A stretch of DNA of 64,000 bases, taken from contig NC_092580.1 in assembly GCF_037975245.1 (NCBI RefSeq), positions 15,001 to 79,000 of the forward strand, written 5' to 3'. The notes beneath the pieces are model-generated. The model was given only the letters and a program-made list of their open reading frames with translations, ran no database searches and had not been told where the DNA came from. Origin of the DNA: Apostichopus japonicus. Lineage: Eukaryota > Echinodermata > Holothuroidea > Aspidochirotida > Stichopodidae. Within the stretch, counting starts at the first letter, position 1; every line of letters begins with the position of its first letter. Below are positions 37,771-50,579 of this stretch, one piece after another. Position numbers and translations under genes: made by a program.

Positions 37771-39229
37771 GTGACGTATTTTGGATCGCGGGCTCGAGAC
37801 CAGGTGGGGGCAGTTTGCTTTTGCCGCGATCTTGTACGGTCTCTGGAACTTTAAGTATTAGAAACGAACATAGATTTATATCAACTGCTGTCGTGGCGCG
37901 GTTGGTTGCTCTGTACCTCGAGAGCGTGACGTATTTTGGATCGCGGGCTCGAGACCAGGTGGGGGCAGTTTGCTTTTGCCGCGATCTTGTACGGTCTCTG
38001 GAACTTTAAGTATTAGAAACGAACATAGATTTATATCAACTGCTGTCGTGGCGCGGTTGGTTGCTCTGTACCTCGAGAGCGTGACGTATTTTGGATCGCG
38101 GGCTCGAGACCAGGTGGGGGCAGTTTGCTTTTGCCGCGATCTTGTACGGTCTCTGGAACTTTAAGTATTAGAAACGAACATAGATTTATATCAACTGCTG
38201 TCTCGGCGCGGTTGGTTGCTCTGTACCTCGAGAGCGTGACGTATTTTGGATCGCGGGCTCGAGACCAGGTGGGGGCAGTTTGCTTTTGCCGCGATCTAAT
38301 ACGGTCTCTGGGAACTTTAAGTATTAGAAACGAACATAGATTTATATCAACTGCTGTCGTGGCGCGGTTGGTTGCTCTGTACCTCGAGAGCGTGACGTAT
38401 TTTGGATCGCGGGCTCGAGACCAGGTGGGGGCAGTTTGCTTTTGCCGCGATCTCATACGGTCTCTGGGAACTTTAAGTATTAGAAACGAACATAGATTTA
38501 TATCAACTGCTGTCGTGGCGCGGTTGGTTGCTCTGTACCTCGAGAGCGTGACGTATTTTGGATCGCGGGCTCGAGACCAGGTGGGGGCAGTTTGCTTTTG
38601 CCGCGATCTCATACGGTCTCTGGAACTTTAAGTATTAGAAACGAACATAGATTTATATCAACTGCTGTCGTGGCGCGGTTGGTTGCTCTGTACCTCGAGA
38701 GCGTGACGTATTTTGGATCGCGGGCTCGAGACCAGGTGGGGGCAGTTTGCTTTTGCTGCGATCTTGTACGGTCTCTGGAACTTTAAGTATTAGAAACGAA
38801 CATAGATTTATATCAACTGCTGTCGTGGCGCGGTTGGTTGCTCTGTACCTCGAGAGCGTGACGTATTTTGGATCGCGGGCTCGAGACCAGGTGGGGGCAG
38901 TTTGCTTTTGCCGCGATCTTGTACGGTCTCTGGAACTTTAAGTATTAGAAACGAACATAGATTTATATCAACTGCTGTCGTGGCGCGGTTGGTTGCTCTG
39001 TACCTCGAGAGCGTGACGTATTTTGGATCGCGGGCTCGAGACCAGGTGGGGGCAGTTTGCTTTTGCCGCGATCTTGTACGGTCTCTGGAACTTTAAGTAT
39101 TAGAAAAGAACATAGATTTATATCAACTGCTGTCGTGGCGCGGTTGGTTGCTCTGTACCTCGAGAGCGTGACGTATTTTGGATCGCGGGCTCGAGACCAG
39201 GTGGGGGCAGTTTGCTTTTGCCGCGATCT

Positions 39230-40263
39230 TGTACGGTCTCTGGAACTTTAAGTATTAGAAACGAACATAGATTTATATCAACTGCTGTCGTGGCGCGGTT
39301 GGTTGCTCTGTACCTCGAGAGCGTGACGTATTTTGGATCGCGGGCTCGAGACCAGGTGGGGGCAGTTTGCTTTTGCCGCGATCTTGTACGGTCTCTGGAA
39401 CTTTAAGTATTAGAAACGAACATAGATTTATATCAACTGCTGTCGTGGCGCGGTTGGTTGCTCTGTACCTCGAGAGCGTGACGTATTTTGGATCGCGGGC
39501 TCGAGACCAGGTGGGGGCAGTTTGCTTTTGCCGCGATCTTGTACGGTCTCTGGAACTTTAAGTATTAGAAACGAACATAGATTTATATCAACTGCTGTCT
39601 CGGCGCGGTTGGTTGCTCTGTACCTCGAGAGCGTGACGTATTTTGGATCGCGGGCTCGAGACCAGGTGGGGGCAGTTAGCTTTTTCCGCGATCTAATAAG
39701 GTCTCTGGGAACTTTAAGTATTAGAAACGAACATAGATTTATATCAACTGCTGTCGTGGCGCGGTTGGTTGCTCTGTACCTCGAGAGCGTGACGTATTTT
39801 GGATCGCGGGCTCGAGACCAGGTGGGGGCAGTTTGCTTTTGCCGCGATCTCATACGGTCTCTGGGAACTTTAAGTATTAGAAACGAACATAGATTTATAT
39901 CAACTGCTGTCGTGGCGCGGTTGGTTGCTCTGTACCTCGAGAGCGTGACGTATTTTGGATCGCGGGCTCGAGACCAGGTGGGGGCAGTTTGCTTTTGCCG
40001 CGATCTCATACGGTCTCTGGGAACTTTAAGTATTAGAAACGAACATAGATTTATATCAACTGCTGTCGTGGCGCGGTTGGTTGCTCTGTACCTCGAGAGC
40101 GTGACGTATTTTGGATCGCGGGCTCGAGACCAGGTGGGGGCAGTTTGCTTTTGCCGCGATCTCATACGGTCTCTGGGAACTTTAAGCATTAGAAACGAAC
40201 ATAGATTTATATCAACTGCTGTCGTGGCGCGGTTGGTTGCTCTGTACCTCGAGAGCGTGACGT
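39230..40263 (+). repeat. Duplicated block, right copy (offset +4970)
   Basis: This is the partner of 34260-35293. It has AGAAACGAAC and TTTAAGCATT where the other copy has its two changes. Confidence 0.78.
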
Positions 40264-41040
40264 ATTTTGGATCGCGGGCTCGAGACCAGGTGGGGGCAGT
40301 TTGCTTTTGCCGCGATCTTATACGGTCTCTGGGAACTTTAAGTATTAGAAACGAACATAGATTTATATCAAATGCTGTCGTGGCGCGGTTGGTTGCTCAG
40401 TACCTCGAGAGCGTGACGTAGTTTGGATCGCGGGCTCGAGACCAGGTGGGGCAGTTTGCTTTTGCCGCGATCTTATACGGCCCCTGGAACTTTAAGTATT
40501 AGAAACGAACATAGATTTATATCAACTGCTGTCGTGGCGCGGTTGGTTGCTCTGTACCTCGAGAGCGTGACGTAGTTTGGATCGCGGGCTCGAGGCCAGG
40601 TGGGGGCAGTTTGCTTTTGCCGCGATCTCGTACGGTCTCTGGAACTTTAAGTATTAGAAACGAACATAGATTTATATCAACTGCTGTCGTGGCGCGGTTG
40701 GTTGCTCTGTACCTCGAGAGCGTGACGTATTTTGGATCGCGGGCTCGAGACCAGGTGGGGGCAGTTTGCTTTTGCCGCGATCTTGTACGGTCTTTGTAAC
40801 TTTAAGTATTAGAAACGAACATAGATTTATATCAACTGCTGTCGTGGCGCGGTTGGTTGCTCTGTACCTCGAGAGCGTGACGTATTTTGGATCGCGGGCT
40901 CGAGACCAGGTGGGGGCAGTTTGCTTTTGCCGCGATCTAATACGGTCTCTGGGAACTTTAAGTATTAGAAACGAACATAGATTTATATCAACTGCTGTCG
41001 TGGCGCGGTTGGTTGCTCTGTACCTCGAGAGCGTGACGTA
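39853..41040 (+). repeat. Duplicated block, left copy (offset +2019)
   Basis: This block matches 41872-43059 (13 monomers). Shared rare marks are TAAGCATTAG, ATCAAATGCTG with GCTCAGTACC, GACGTAGTTTGG, CGGCCCCTGG and GGTCTTTGTAAC. One noted difference is GTCGTGG here versus GTCTCGG at 42860. Confidence 0.87.
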
Positions 41041-41871
41041 TTTTGGATCGCGGGCTCGAGACCAGGTGGGGGCAGTTTGCTTTTGCCGCGATCTCGTACG
41101 GTCTCTGGAACTTTAAGTATTAGAAACGAACATAGATTTATATCAACTGCTGTCGTGGCGCGGTTGGTTGCTCTGTACCTCGAGAGAGTGACGTATTTTG
41201 GATCGCGGGCTCGAGACCAGGTGGGGGCAGTTTGCTTTTGCCGCGATCTTGTACGGTCTCTGGAACTTTAAGTATTAGAAACGAACATAGATTTATATCA
41301 ACTGCTGTCGTGGCGCGGTTGGTTGCTCTGTACCTCGAGAGCGTGACGTATTTTGGATCGCGGGCTCGAGACCAGGTGGGGGCAGTTTGCTTTTGCCGCG
41401 ATCTTGTACGGTCTCTGGAACTTTAAGTATTAGAAACGAACATAGATTTATATCAACTGCTGTCGTGGCGCGGTTGGTTGCTCTGTACCTCGAGAGCGTG
41501 ACGTATTTTGGATCGCGGGCTCGAGACCAGGTGGGGGCAGTTTGCTTTTGCCGCGATCTTGTACGGTCTCTGGAACTTTAAGTATTAGAAAAGAACATAG
41601 ATTTATATCAACTGCTGTCGTGGCGCGGTTGGTTGCTCTGTACCTCGAGAGCGTGACGTATTTTGGATCGCGGGCTCGAGACCAGGTGGGGGCAGTTTGC
41701 TTTTGCCGCGATCTTGTACGGTCTCTGGAACTTTAAGTATTAGAAACGAACATAGATTTATATCAACTGCTGTCGTGGCGCGGTTGGTTGCTCTGTACCT
41801 CGAGAGCGTGACGTATTTTGGATCGCGGGCTCGAGACCAGGTGGGGGCAGTTTGCTTTTGCCGCGATCTCG

Positions 41872-43059
41872 TACGGTCTCTGGGAACTTTAAGTATTAGA
41901 AACGAACATAGATTTATATCAACTGCTGTCGTGGCGCGGTTGGTTGCTCTGTACCTCGAGAGCGTGACGTATTTTGGATCGCGGGCTCGAGACCAGGTGG
42001 GGGCAGTTTGCTTTTGCCGCGATCTCATACGGTCTCTGGGAACTTTAAGTATTAGAAACGAACATAGATTTATATCAACTGCTGTCGTGGCGCGGTTGGT
42101 TGCTCTGTACCTCGAGAGCGTGACGTATTTTGGATCGCGGGCTCGAGACCAGGTGGGGGCAGTTTGCTTTTGCCGCGATCTCATACGGTCTCTGGGAACT
42201 TTAAGCATTAGAAACGAACATAGATTTATATCAACTGCTGTCGTGGCGCGGTTGGTTGCTCTGTACCTCGAGAGCGTGACGTATTTTGGATCGCGGGCTC
42301 GAGACCAGGTGGGGGCAGTTTGCTTTTGCCGCGATCTTATACGGTCTCTGGGAACTTTAAGTATTAGAAACGAACATAGATTTATATCAAATGCTGTCGT
42401 GGCGCGGTTGGTTGCTCAGTACCTCGAGAGCGTGACGTAGTTTGGATCGCGGGCTCGAGACCAGGTGGGGCAGTTTGCTTTTGCCGCGATCTTATACGGC
42501 CCCTGGAACTTTAAGTATTAGAAACGAACATAGATTTATATCAACTGCTGTCGTGGCGCGGTTGGTTGCTCTGTACCTCGAGAGCGTGACGTAGTTTGGA
42601 TCGCGGGCTCGAGGCCAGGTGGGGGCAGTTTGCTTTTGCCGCGATCTCGTACGGTCTCTGGAACTTTAAGTATTAGAAACGAACATAGATTTATATCAAC
42701 TGCTGTCGTGGCGCGGTTGGTTGCTCTGTACCTCGAGAGCGTGACGTATTTTGGATCGCGGGCTCGAGACCAGGTGGGGGCAGTTTGCTTTTGCCGCGAT
42801 CTTGTACGGTCTTTGTAACTTTAAGTATTAGAAACGAACATAGATTTATATCAACTGCTGTCTCGGCGCGGTTGGTTGCTCTGTACCTCGAGAGCGTGAC
42901 GTATTTTGGATCGCGGGCTCGAGACCAGGTGGGGGCAGTTTGCTTTTGCCGCGATCTAATACGGTCTCTGGGAACTTTAAGTATTAGAAACGAACATAGA
43001 TTTATATCAACTGCTGTCGTGGCGCGGTTGGTTGCTCTGTACCTCGAGAGCGTGACGTA
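41872..43059 (+). repeat. Duplicated block, right copy (offset +2019)
   Basis: This is the partner of 39853-41040. Its end overlaps a further 466-bp tandem duplication, so a smaller event followed or accompanied it. Confidence 0.87.
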
Positions 43060-43524
43060 GTTTGGATCGCGGGCTCGAGGCCAGGTGGGGGCAGTTTGCT
43101 TTTGCCGCGATCTCGTACGGTCTCTGGAACTTTAAGTATTAGAAACGAACATAGATTTATATCAACTGCTGTCGTGGCGCGGTTGGTTGCTCTGTACCTC
43201 GAGAGCGTGACGTATTTTGGATCGCGGGCTCGAGACCAGGTGGGGGCAGTTTGCTTTTGCCGCGATCTTGTACGGTCTTTGTAACTTTAAGTATTAGAAA
43301 CGAACATAGATTTATATCAACTGCTGTCTCGGCGCGGTTGGTTGCTCTGTACCTCGAGAGCGTGACGTATTTTGGATCGCGGGCTCGAGACCAGGTGGGG
43401 GCAGTTTGCTTTTGCCGCGATCTAATACGGTCTCTGGGAACTTTAAGTATTAGAAACGAACATAGATTTATATCAACTGCTCTCGTGGCGCGGTTGGTTG
43501 CTCTGTACCTCGAGAGCGTGACGT
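42508..43524 (+). repeat. 466-bp trimer tandem duplication
   Basis: Three monomers (GACGTAGTTTGG with GCTCGAGGCC, then GGTCTTTGTAAC with GTCTCGG, then GATCTAATACGG) occur at about 42591-43056 and again at 43057-43522. The second copy has GCTCTCGTGG near 43480. Left edge approximate. Confidence 0.85.
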
Positions 43525-43749
43525 ATTTTGGATCGCGGGCTCGAGACCAGGTGGGGGCAGTTTGCTTTTGCCGCGATCTCATACGGTCTCTGGAACTTTA
43601 AGTATTAGAAACGAACATAGATTTATATCAACTGCTGTCGTGGCGCGGTTGGTTGCTCTGTACCTCGAGAGAGTGACGTATTTTGGATCGCGGGCTCGAG
43701 ACCAGGTGGGGGCAGTTTGCTTTTGCCGCGATCTTATACGGTCTCTGGA

Positions 43750-44605
43750 AACTTTAAGTATTAGAAACGAACATAGATTTATATCAACTGCTGTCGTGGC
43801 GCGGTTGGTTGCTCTGTACCTCGAGAGCGTGACGTATTTTGGATCGCGGGCTCGAGACCAGGTGGGGGCAGTTTGCTTTTGCCGCGATCTTATACGGTCT
43901 CTGGGAACTTTAAGTATTAGAAACGAACATAGATTTATATATACTGCTGTCGTGGCGCGGTTGGTTGCTCTGTACCTCGAGAGCGTGACGTATTTTGGAT
44001 CGCGGGCTCGAGACCAGGTGGGGGCAGTTTGCTTTTGCCGCGATCTCATACGGTCTGTGGGAAATGTAAGTATTAGAAACGAACATAGATTTATATCAAC
44101 TTCTGTCGTGGCGCGGTTGGTTGCTCTGTACCTCGAGAGCGTGACGTATTTTGGATCGCGGGCTCGAGGCCAGGTGGGGGCAGTTTGCTTTTGCCGCGAT
44201 CTCGTACGGTCTCTGGAACTTTAAGTATTAGAAACGAACATAGATTTATATCAACTGCTGTCGTGGCGCGGTTGGTTGCTCTGTACCTCGTGAGCGTGAC
44301 GTATTTTGGATCGCGGGCTCGAGACCAGGTGGGGGCAGTTTGCTTTTGCCGCGATCTCGTACGGTCTCTGGAACTTTAAGTATTAGAAACGAACATAGAT
44401 TTATATCAACTGCTGTCGTGGCGCGGTTGGTTGCTCTGTACCTCGTGAGCGTGACGTATTTTGGATCGCGGGCTCGAGACCAGGTGGGGGCAGTTTGCTT
44501 TTGCCGCGATCTCGTACGGTCTCTGGAACTTTAAGTATTAGAAACGAACATAGATTTATATCAACTGCTGTCGTGGCGCGGTTGGTTGCTCTGTACCTCG
44601 TGAGC
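43750..44605 (+). repeat. Duplicated block, right copy (offset +6835)
   Basis: This is the partner of 36915-37770. It is followed by a run of ACCTCGTGAG monomers to about 45070, broken by one ACCTCGAGAG copy. Confidence 0.75.
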
Positions 44606-47161
44606 GTGACGTATTTTGGATCGCGGGCTCGAGACCAGGTGGGGGCAGTTTGCTTTTGCCGCGATCTCGTACGGTCTCTGGAACTTTAAGTATTAGAAAC
44701 GAACATAGATTTATATCAACTGCTGTCGTGGCGCGGTTGGTTGCTCTGTACCTCGAGAGCGTGACGTATTTTGGATCGCGGGCTCGAGACCAGGTGGGGG
44801 CAGTTTGCTTTTGCCGCGATCTCGTACGGTCTCTGGAACTTTAAGTATTAGAAACGAACATAGATTTATATCAACTGCTGTCGTGGCGCGGTTGGTTGCT
44901 CTGTACCTCGTGAGCGTGACGTATTTTGGATCGCGGGCTCGAGACCAGGTGGGGGCAGTTTGCTTTTGCCGCGATCTCGTACGGTCTCTGGAACTTTAAG
45001 TATTAGAAACGAACATAGATTTATAGCAACTGCTGTCGTGGCGCGGTTGGTTGCTCTGTACCTCGTGAGCGTGACGTATTTTGGATCGCGGGCTCGAGAC
45101 CAGGTGGGGGCAGTTTGCTTTTGCCGCGATCTCGTACGGTCTCTGGAACTTTAAGTATTAGAAACGAACATAGATTTATATCAACTGCTGTCGTGGCGCG
45201 GTTGGTTGCTCTGTACCTCGAGAGCGTGACGTATTTTGGATCGCGGGCTCGAGACCAGGTGGGGGCAGTTTGCTTTTGCCGCGATCTTGTACGGTCTCTG
45301 GAACTTTAAGTATTAGAAACGAACATAGATTTATATCAACTGCTGTCGTGGCGCGGTTGGTTGCTCTGTACCTCGAGAGCGTGACGTAGTTTGGATCGCG
45401 GGCTCGAGGCCAGGTGGGGGCAGTTTGCTTTTGCCGCGATCTCGTACGGTCTCTGGAACTTTAAGTATTAGAAACGAACATAGATTTATATCAACTGCTG
45501 TCGTGGCGCGGTTGGTTGCTCTGTACCTCGAGAGCGTGACGTATTTTGGATCGCGGGCTCGAGACCAGGTGGGGGCAGTTTGCTTTTGCCGCGATCTTGT
45601 ACGGTCTTTGTAACTTTAAGTATTAGAAACGAACATAGATTTATATCAACTGCTGTCGTGGCGCGGTTGGTTGCTCTGTACCTCGAGAGCGTGACGTATT
45701 TTGGATCGCGGGCTCGAGACCAGGTGGGGGCAGTTTGCTTTTGCCGCGATCTCATACGGTCTCTGGAACTTTAAGTATTAGAAACGAACATAGATTTATA
45801 TCAACTGCTGTCGTGGCGCGGTTGGTTGCTCTGTACCTCGAGAGCGTGACGTATTTTGGATCGCGGGCTCGAGACCAGGTGGGGGCAGTTTGCTTTTGCC
45901 GCGATCTCATACGGTCTCTGGAACTTTAAGTATTAGAAACGAACATAGATTTATATCAACTGCTGTCGTGGCGCGGTTGGTTGCTCTGTACCTCGAGAGC
46001 GTGACGTATTTTGGATCGCGGGCTCGAGACCAGGTGGGGGCAGTTTGCTTTTGCCGCGATCTCATACGGTCTCTGGAACTTTAAGTATTAGAAACGAACA
46101 TAGATTTATATCAACTGCTGTCGTGGCGCGGTTGGTTGCTCTGTACCTCGAGAGCGTGACGTATTTTGGATCGCGGGCTCGAGACCAGGTGGGGGCAGTA
46201 TGCTTTTGCCGCGATCTTGTACGGTCTCGGGAACTTTAAGTATTAGAAACGAACATAGATTTATATCAACTGCTGTCGTGGCGCGGTTGGTTGCTCTGTA
46301 CCTCGAGAGCGTGACGTATTTTGGATCGCGGGCTCGAGACCAGGTGGGGGCAGTTTGCTTTTGCCGCGATCTCATACCGTCTCTGGGAACTTTAAGTATT
46401 AGAAACGAACATAGATTTATATCAACTGCTGTCGTGGCGCGGTTGGTTGCTCTGTACCTCGAGAGCGTGACGTATTTTGGATCGCGGGCTCGAGGCCAGG
46501 TGGGGGCAGTTTGCTTTTGCCGCGATCTCATACGGTCTCTGGGAACTTTAAGTATTAGAAACGAACATAGATTTATATCAACTGCTGTCGTGGCGCGGTT
46601 GGTTGCTCTGTACCTCGAGAGCGTGACGTATTTTGGATCGCGGGCTCGAGACCAGGTGGGGGCAGTTTGCTTTTGCCGCGATCTCATACGGTCTCTGGAA
46701 CTTTAAGTATTAGAAAAGAACATAGATTTATATCAACTGCTGTCGTGGCGCGGTTGGTTGCTCTGTACCTCGAGAGCGTGACGTATTTTGGATCGCGGGC
46801 TCGAGACCAGGTGGGGGCAGTTTGCTTTTGCCGCGATCTCATACGGTCTCTGTAACTTTAAGTATTAGAAAAGAACATAGATTTATATCAACTGCTGTCG
46901 TGGCGCGGTTGGTTGCTCTGTACCTCGAGAGCGTGACGTATTTTGGATCGCGGGCTCGAGACCAGGTGGGGGCAGTTTGCTTTTGCCGCGATCTCATACG
47001 GTCTCTGGAACTTTAAGTATTAGAAACGAACATAGATTTATATCAACTGCTGTCGTGGCGCGGTTGGTTGCTCTGTACCTCGAGAGCGTGACGTATTTTG
47101 GATCGCGGGCTCGAGACCAGGTGGGGGCAGTTTGCTTTTGCCGCGATCTTGTACGGTCTCT

Positions 47162-48245
47162 GGAACTTTAAGTATTAGAAACGAACATAGATTTATATCA
47201 ACTGCTGTCGTGGCGCGGTTGGTTGCTCTGTACCTCGAGAGCGTGACGTATTTTGGATCGCGGGCTCGAGACCAGGTGGGGGCAGTTTGCTTTTGCCGCG
47301 ATCTTGTACGGTCTCTGGAACTTTAAGTATTAGAAACGAACATAGATTTATATCAACTGCTGTCGTGGCGCGGTTGGTTGCTCTGTACATCGAGAGCGTG
47401 ACGTATTTTGGATCGCGGGCTCGAGACCAGGTGGGGGCAGTTTGCTTTTGCCGCGATCTTGTACGGTCTCTGGAACTTTAAGTATTAGAAACGAACATAG
47501 ATTTATATCAACTGCTGTCGTGGCGCGGTTGGTTGCTCTGTACCTCGAGAGCGTGACGTATTTTGGATCGCGGGCTCGAGACCAGGTGGGGGCAGTTTGC
47601 TTTTGCCGCGATCTTGTACGGTCTCTGGAACTTTAAGTATTAGAAACGAACATAGATTTATATCAACTGCTGTCGTGGCGCGGTTGGTTGCTCTGTACCT
47701 CGAGAGCGTGACGTATTTTGGATCGCGGGCTCGAGACCAGGTGGGGGCAGTTTGCTTTTTCCGCGATCTCATAACGTCTCTGGAACTTTAAGTATTAGAA
47801 ACGAACATAGATTTATATCAACTGCTGTCGTGGCGCGGTTGGTTGCTCTGTACCTCGAGAGCGTGACGTAGTTTGGATCGCGGGCTCGAGACCAGGTGGG
47901 GCAGTTTGCTTTTGCCGCGATCTTATACGGCCCCTGGAACTTTAAGTATTAGAAACGAACATAGATTTATATCAACTGCTGTCGTGGCGCGGTTGGTTGC
48001 TCTGTACCTCGAGAGCGTGACGTATTTTGGATCGCGGGCTCGAGACCAGGTGGGGGCAGTTTGCTTTTTCCGCGATCTCATAACGGTCTCTGGAACTTTA
48101 AGTATTAGAAACGAACATAGATTTATATCAACTGCTGTCGTGGCGCGGTTGGTTGCTCTGTACCTCGAGAGCGTGACGTATTTTGGATCGCGGGCTCGAG
48201 ACCAGGTGGGGGCAGTTTGCTTTTTCCGCGATCTCATAACTTCTC
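47162..48245 (+). repeat. Duplicated block, left copy (offset +3418)
   Basis: This block matches 50580-51663 (22 monomers). The private GTACATCGAG (47386 and 50804), GACGTAGTTTGG, GTGGGGCAG and TCATAACGG are shared. The partner has extra changes (GGTGCGGGC near 51004, AGAAACAAAC near 51370). Confidence 0.88.
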
Positions 48246-49017
48246 GGGAACTTTAAGTATTAGAAACGAACATAGATTTATATCAACTGCTGTCGTGGCG
48301 CGGTTGGTTGCTCTGTACCTCGAGAGCGTGACGTATTTTGGATCGCGGGCTCGAGACCAGGTGGGGGCAGTTTGCTTTTTCCGCGATCTCATAACGGTCT
48401 CTGGAACTTTAAGTATTAGAAACGAACATAGATTTATATCAACTGCTGTCGTGGCGCGGTTGGTTGCTCTGTACCTCGAGAGCGTGACGTATTTTGGATC
48501 GCGGGCTCGAGACCAGGTGGGGGCAGTTTGCTTTTTCCGCGATCTCATAACTTCTCGGGAACTTTAAGTATTAGAAACGAACATAGATTTATATCAACTG
48601 CTGTCGTGGCGCGGTTGGTTGCTCTGTACCTCGAGAGCGTGACGTATTTTGGATCGCGGGCTCGAGATCAGGTGGGGGCAGTTTGCTTTTGCCGCGATCT
48701 CATACGGTCTCTGGGAACTTTAAGTATTAGAAACGAACATAGATTTATATCAACTGCTGTCGTGGCGCGGTTGGTTGCTCTGTACCTCGAGAGCGTGACG
48801 TATTTTGGATCGCGGGCTCGAGACCAGGTGGGGGCAGTTTGCTTTTTCCGCGATCTCATAACTTCTCTGGAACTTTAAGTATTAGAAACGAACATAGATT
48901 TATATCAACTGCTGTCGTGGCGCGGTTGGTTGCTCTGTACCTCGAGAGCGTGACGTATTTTGGATCGCGTGCTCGAGACCAGGTGGGGGCAGTTTGCTTT
49001 TTCCGCGATCTCATAAC
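48086..49017 (+). repeat. 932-bp hexamer higher-order repeat, copy 1
   Basis: Six monomers match the next 932 bp. Shared rare marks are GAGATCAGG (about 48665 and 49597), TCGCGTGCTCGAG (about 48966 and 49898), TCATAACGG and TCATAACTT. Most monomers carry the T5 form. Confidence 0.9.
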
Positions 49018-49949
49018 GTCTCTGGAACTTTAAGTATTAGAAACGAACATAGATTTATATCAACTGCTGTCGTGGCGCGGTTGGTTGCTCTGTACCTCGA
49101 GAGCGTGACGTATTTTGGATCGCGGGCTCGAGACCAGGTGGGGGCAGTTTGCTTTTTCCGCGATCTCATAACTTCTCGGGAACTTTAAGTATTAGAAACG
49201 AACATAGATTTATATCAACTGCTGTCGTGGCGCGGTTGGTTGCTCTGTACCTCGAGAGCGTGACGTATTTTGGATCGCGGGCTCGAGACCAGGTGGGGGC
49301 AGTTTGCTTTTTCCGCGATCTCATAACGGTCTCTGGAACTTTAAGTATTAGAAACGAACATAGATTTATATCAACTGCTGTCGTGGCGCGGTTGGTTGCT
49401 CTGTACCTCGAGAGCGTGACGTATTTTGGATCGCGGGCTCGAGACCAGGTGGGGGCAGTTTGCTTTTTCCGCGATCTCATAACTTCTCTCGAACTTTAAG
49501 TATTAGAAACGAACATAGATTTATATCAACTGCTGTCGTGGCGCGGTTGGTTGCTCTGTACCTCGAGAGCGTGACGTATTTTGGATCGCGGGCTCGAGAT
49601 CAGGTGGGGGCAGTTTGCTTTTGCCGCGATCTCATACGGTCTCTGGGAACTTTAAGTATTAGAAACGAACATAGATTTATATCAACTGCTGTCGTGGCGC
49701 GGTTGGTTGCTCTGTACCTCGAGAGCGTGACGTATTTTGGATCGCGGGCTCGAGACCAGGTGGGGGCAGTTTGCTTTTTCCGCGATCTCATAACTTCTCT
49801 GGAACTTTAAGTATTAGAAACGAACATAGATTTATATCAACTGCTGTCGTGGCGCGGTTGGTTGCTCTGTACCTCGAGAGCGTGACGTATTTTGGATCGC
49901 GTGCTCGAGACCAGGTGGGGGCAGTTTGCTTTTTCCGCGATCTCATAAC
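49018..49949 (+). repeat. 932-bp hexamer higher-order repeat, copy 2
   Basis: This is the tandem partner of 48086-49017; matching runs on to about 50044, where GTACTTTGG ends it. One private change is CTTCTCTCGAAC near 49484. Confidence 0.9.
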
Positions 49950-50579
49950 GTCTCTGGAACTTTAAGTATTAGAAACGAACATAGATTTATATCAACTGCT
50001 GTCGTGGCGCGGTTGGTTGCTCTGTACCTCGAGAGCGTGACGTACTTTGGATCGCGGGCTCAAGACCAGGTGGGGGCAGTTTGCTTTTGCCGCGATCTAA
50101 TACGGTCTCTGGGAACTTTAAGTATTAGAAACGAACATAGATTTATATCAACTGCTGTCGTGGCGCGGTTGGTTGCTCTGTACCTCGAGAGCGTGACGTA
50201 TTTTGGATCGCGGGCTCGAGACCAGGTGGGGGCAGTTTGCTTTTGCCGCGATCTCATACGGTCTCTGGGAACTTTAAGTATTAGAAACGAACATAGATTG
50301 ATATCAACTGCTGTCGTGGCGCGGTTGGTTGCTCTGTACCTCGAGAGCGTGACGTATTTTGGATCGCGGGCTCGAGACCAGGTGGGGGCAGTTTGCTTTT
50401 GCCGCGATCTCATAACGTCTCTGGGAACTTTAAGTATTAGAAACGAACATAGATTTATATCAACTGCTGTCGTGGCGCGGTTGGTTGCTCTGTACCTCGA
50501 GAGCGTGACGTATTTTGGATCGCGGGCTCGAGACCAGGTGGGGGCAGTTTGCTTTTGCCGCGATCTCATACGGTCTCTG

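Larger units (their letters stand above)
26131..47161 (+). repeat. Satellite zone E: GTACGG subfamily with quasi-periodic blocks
   Basis: About 135 monomers. The zone is marked by GATCTTGTACGG and GATCTCGTACGG, rare or absent to the left, along with GCTCGAGGCC, ACCTCGTGAG, AGAAAAGAAC and GTCTCGGCG variants. GTCTCGG copies lie near 27481, 27636, 27792, 29656, 31210, 32919, 34627, 36646, 38200, 39597, 42860 and 43326, most often 9 to 13 monomers apart. GATGGCGGG occurs at about 26132, 26287 and 33280. TAAGCATTAG occurs near 26513, 33506, 40183 and 42202. The zone is a mosaic of block duplications rather than one clean higher-order repeat. Confidence 0.85.
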
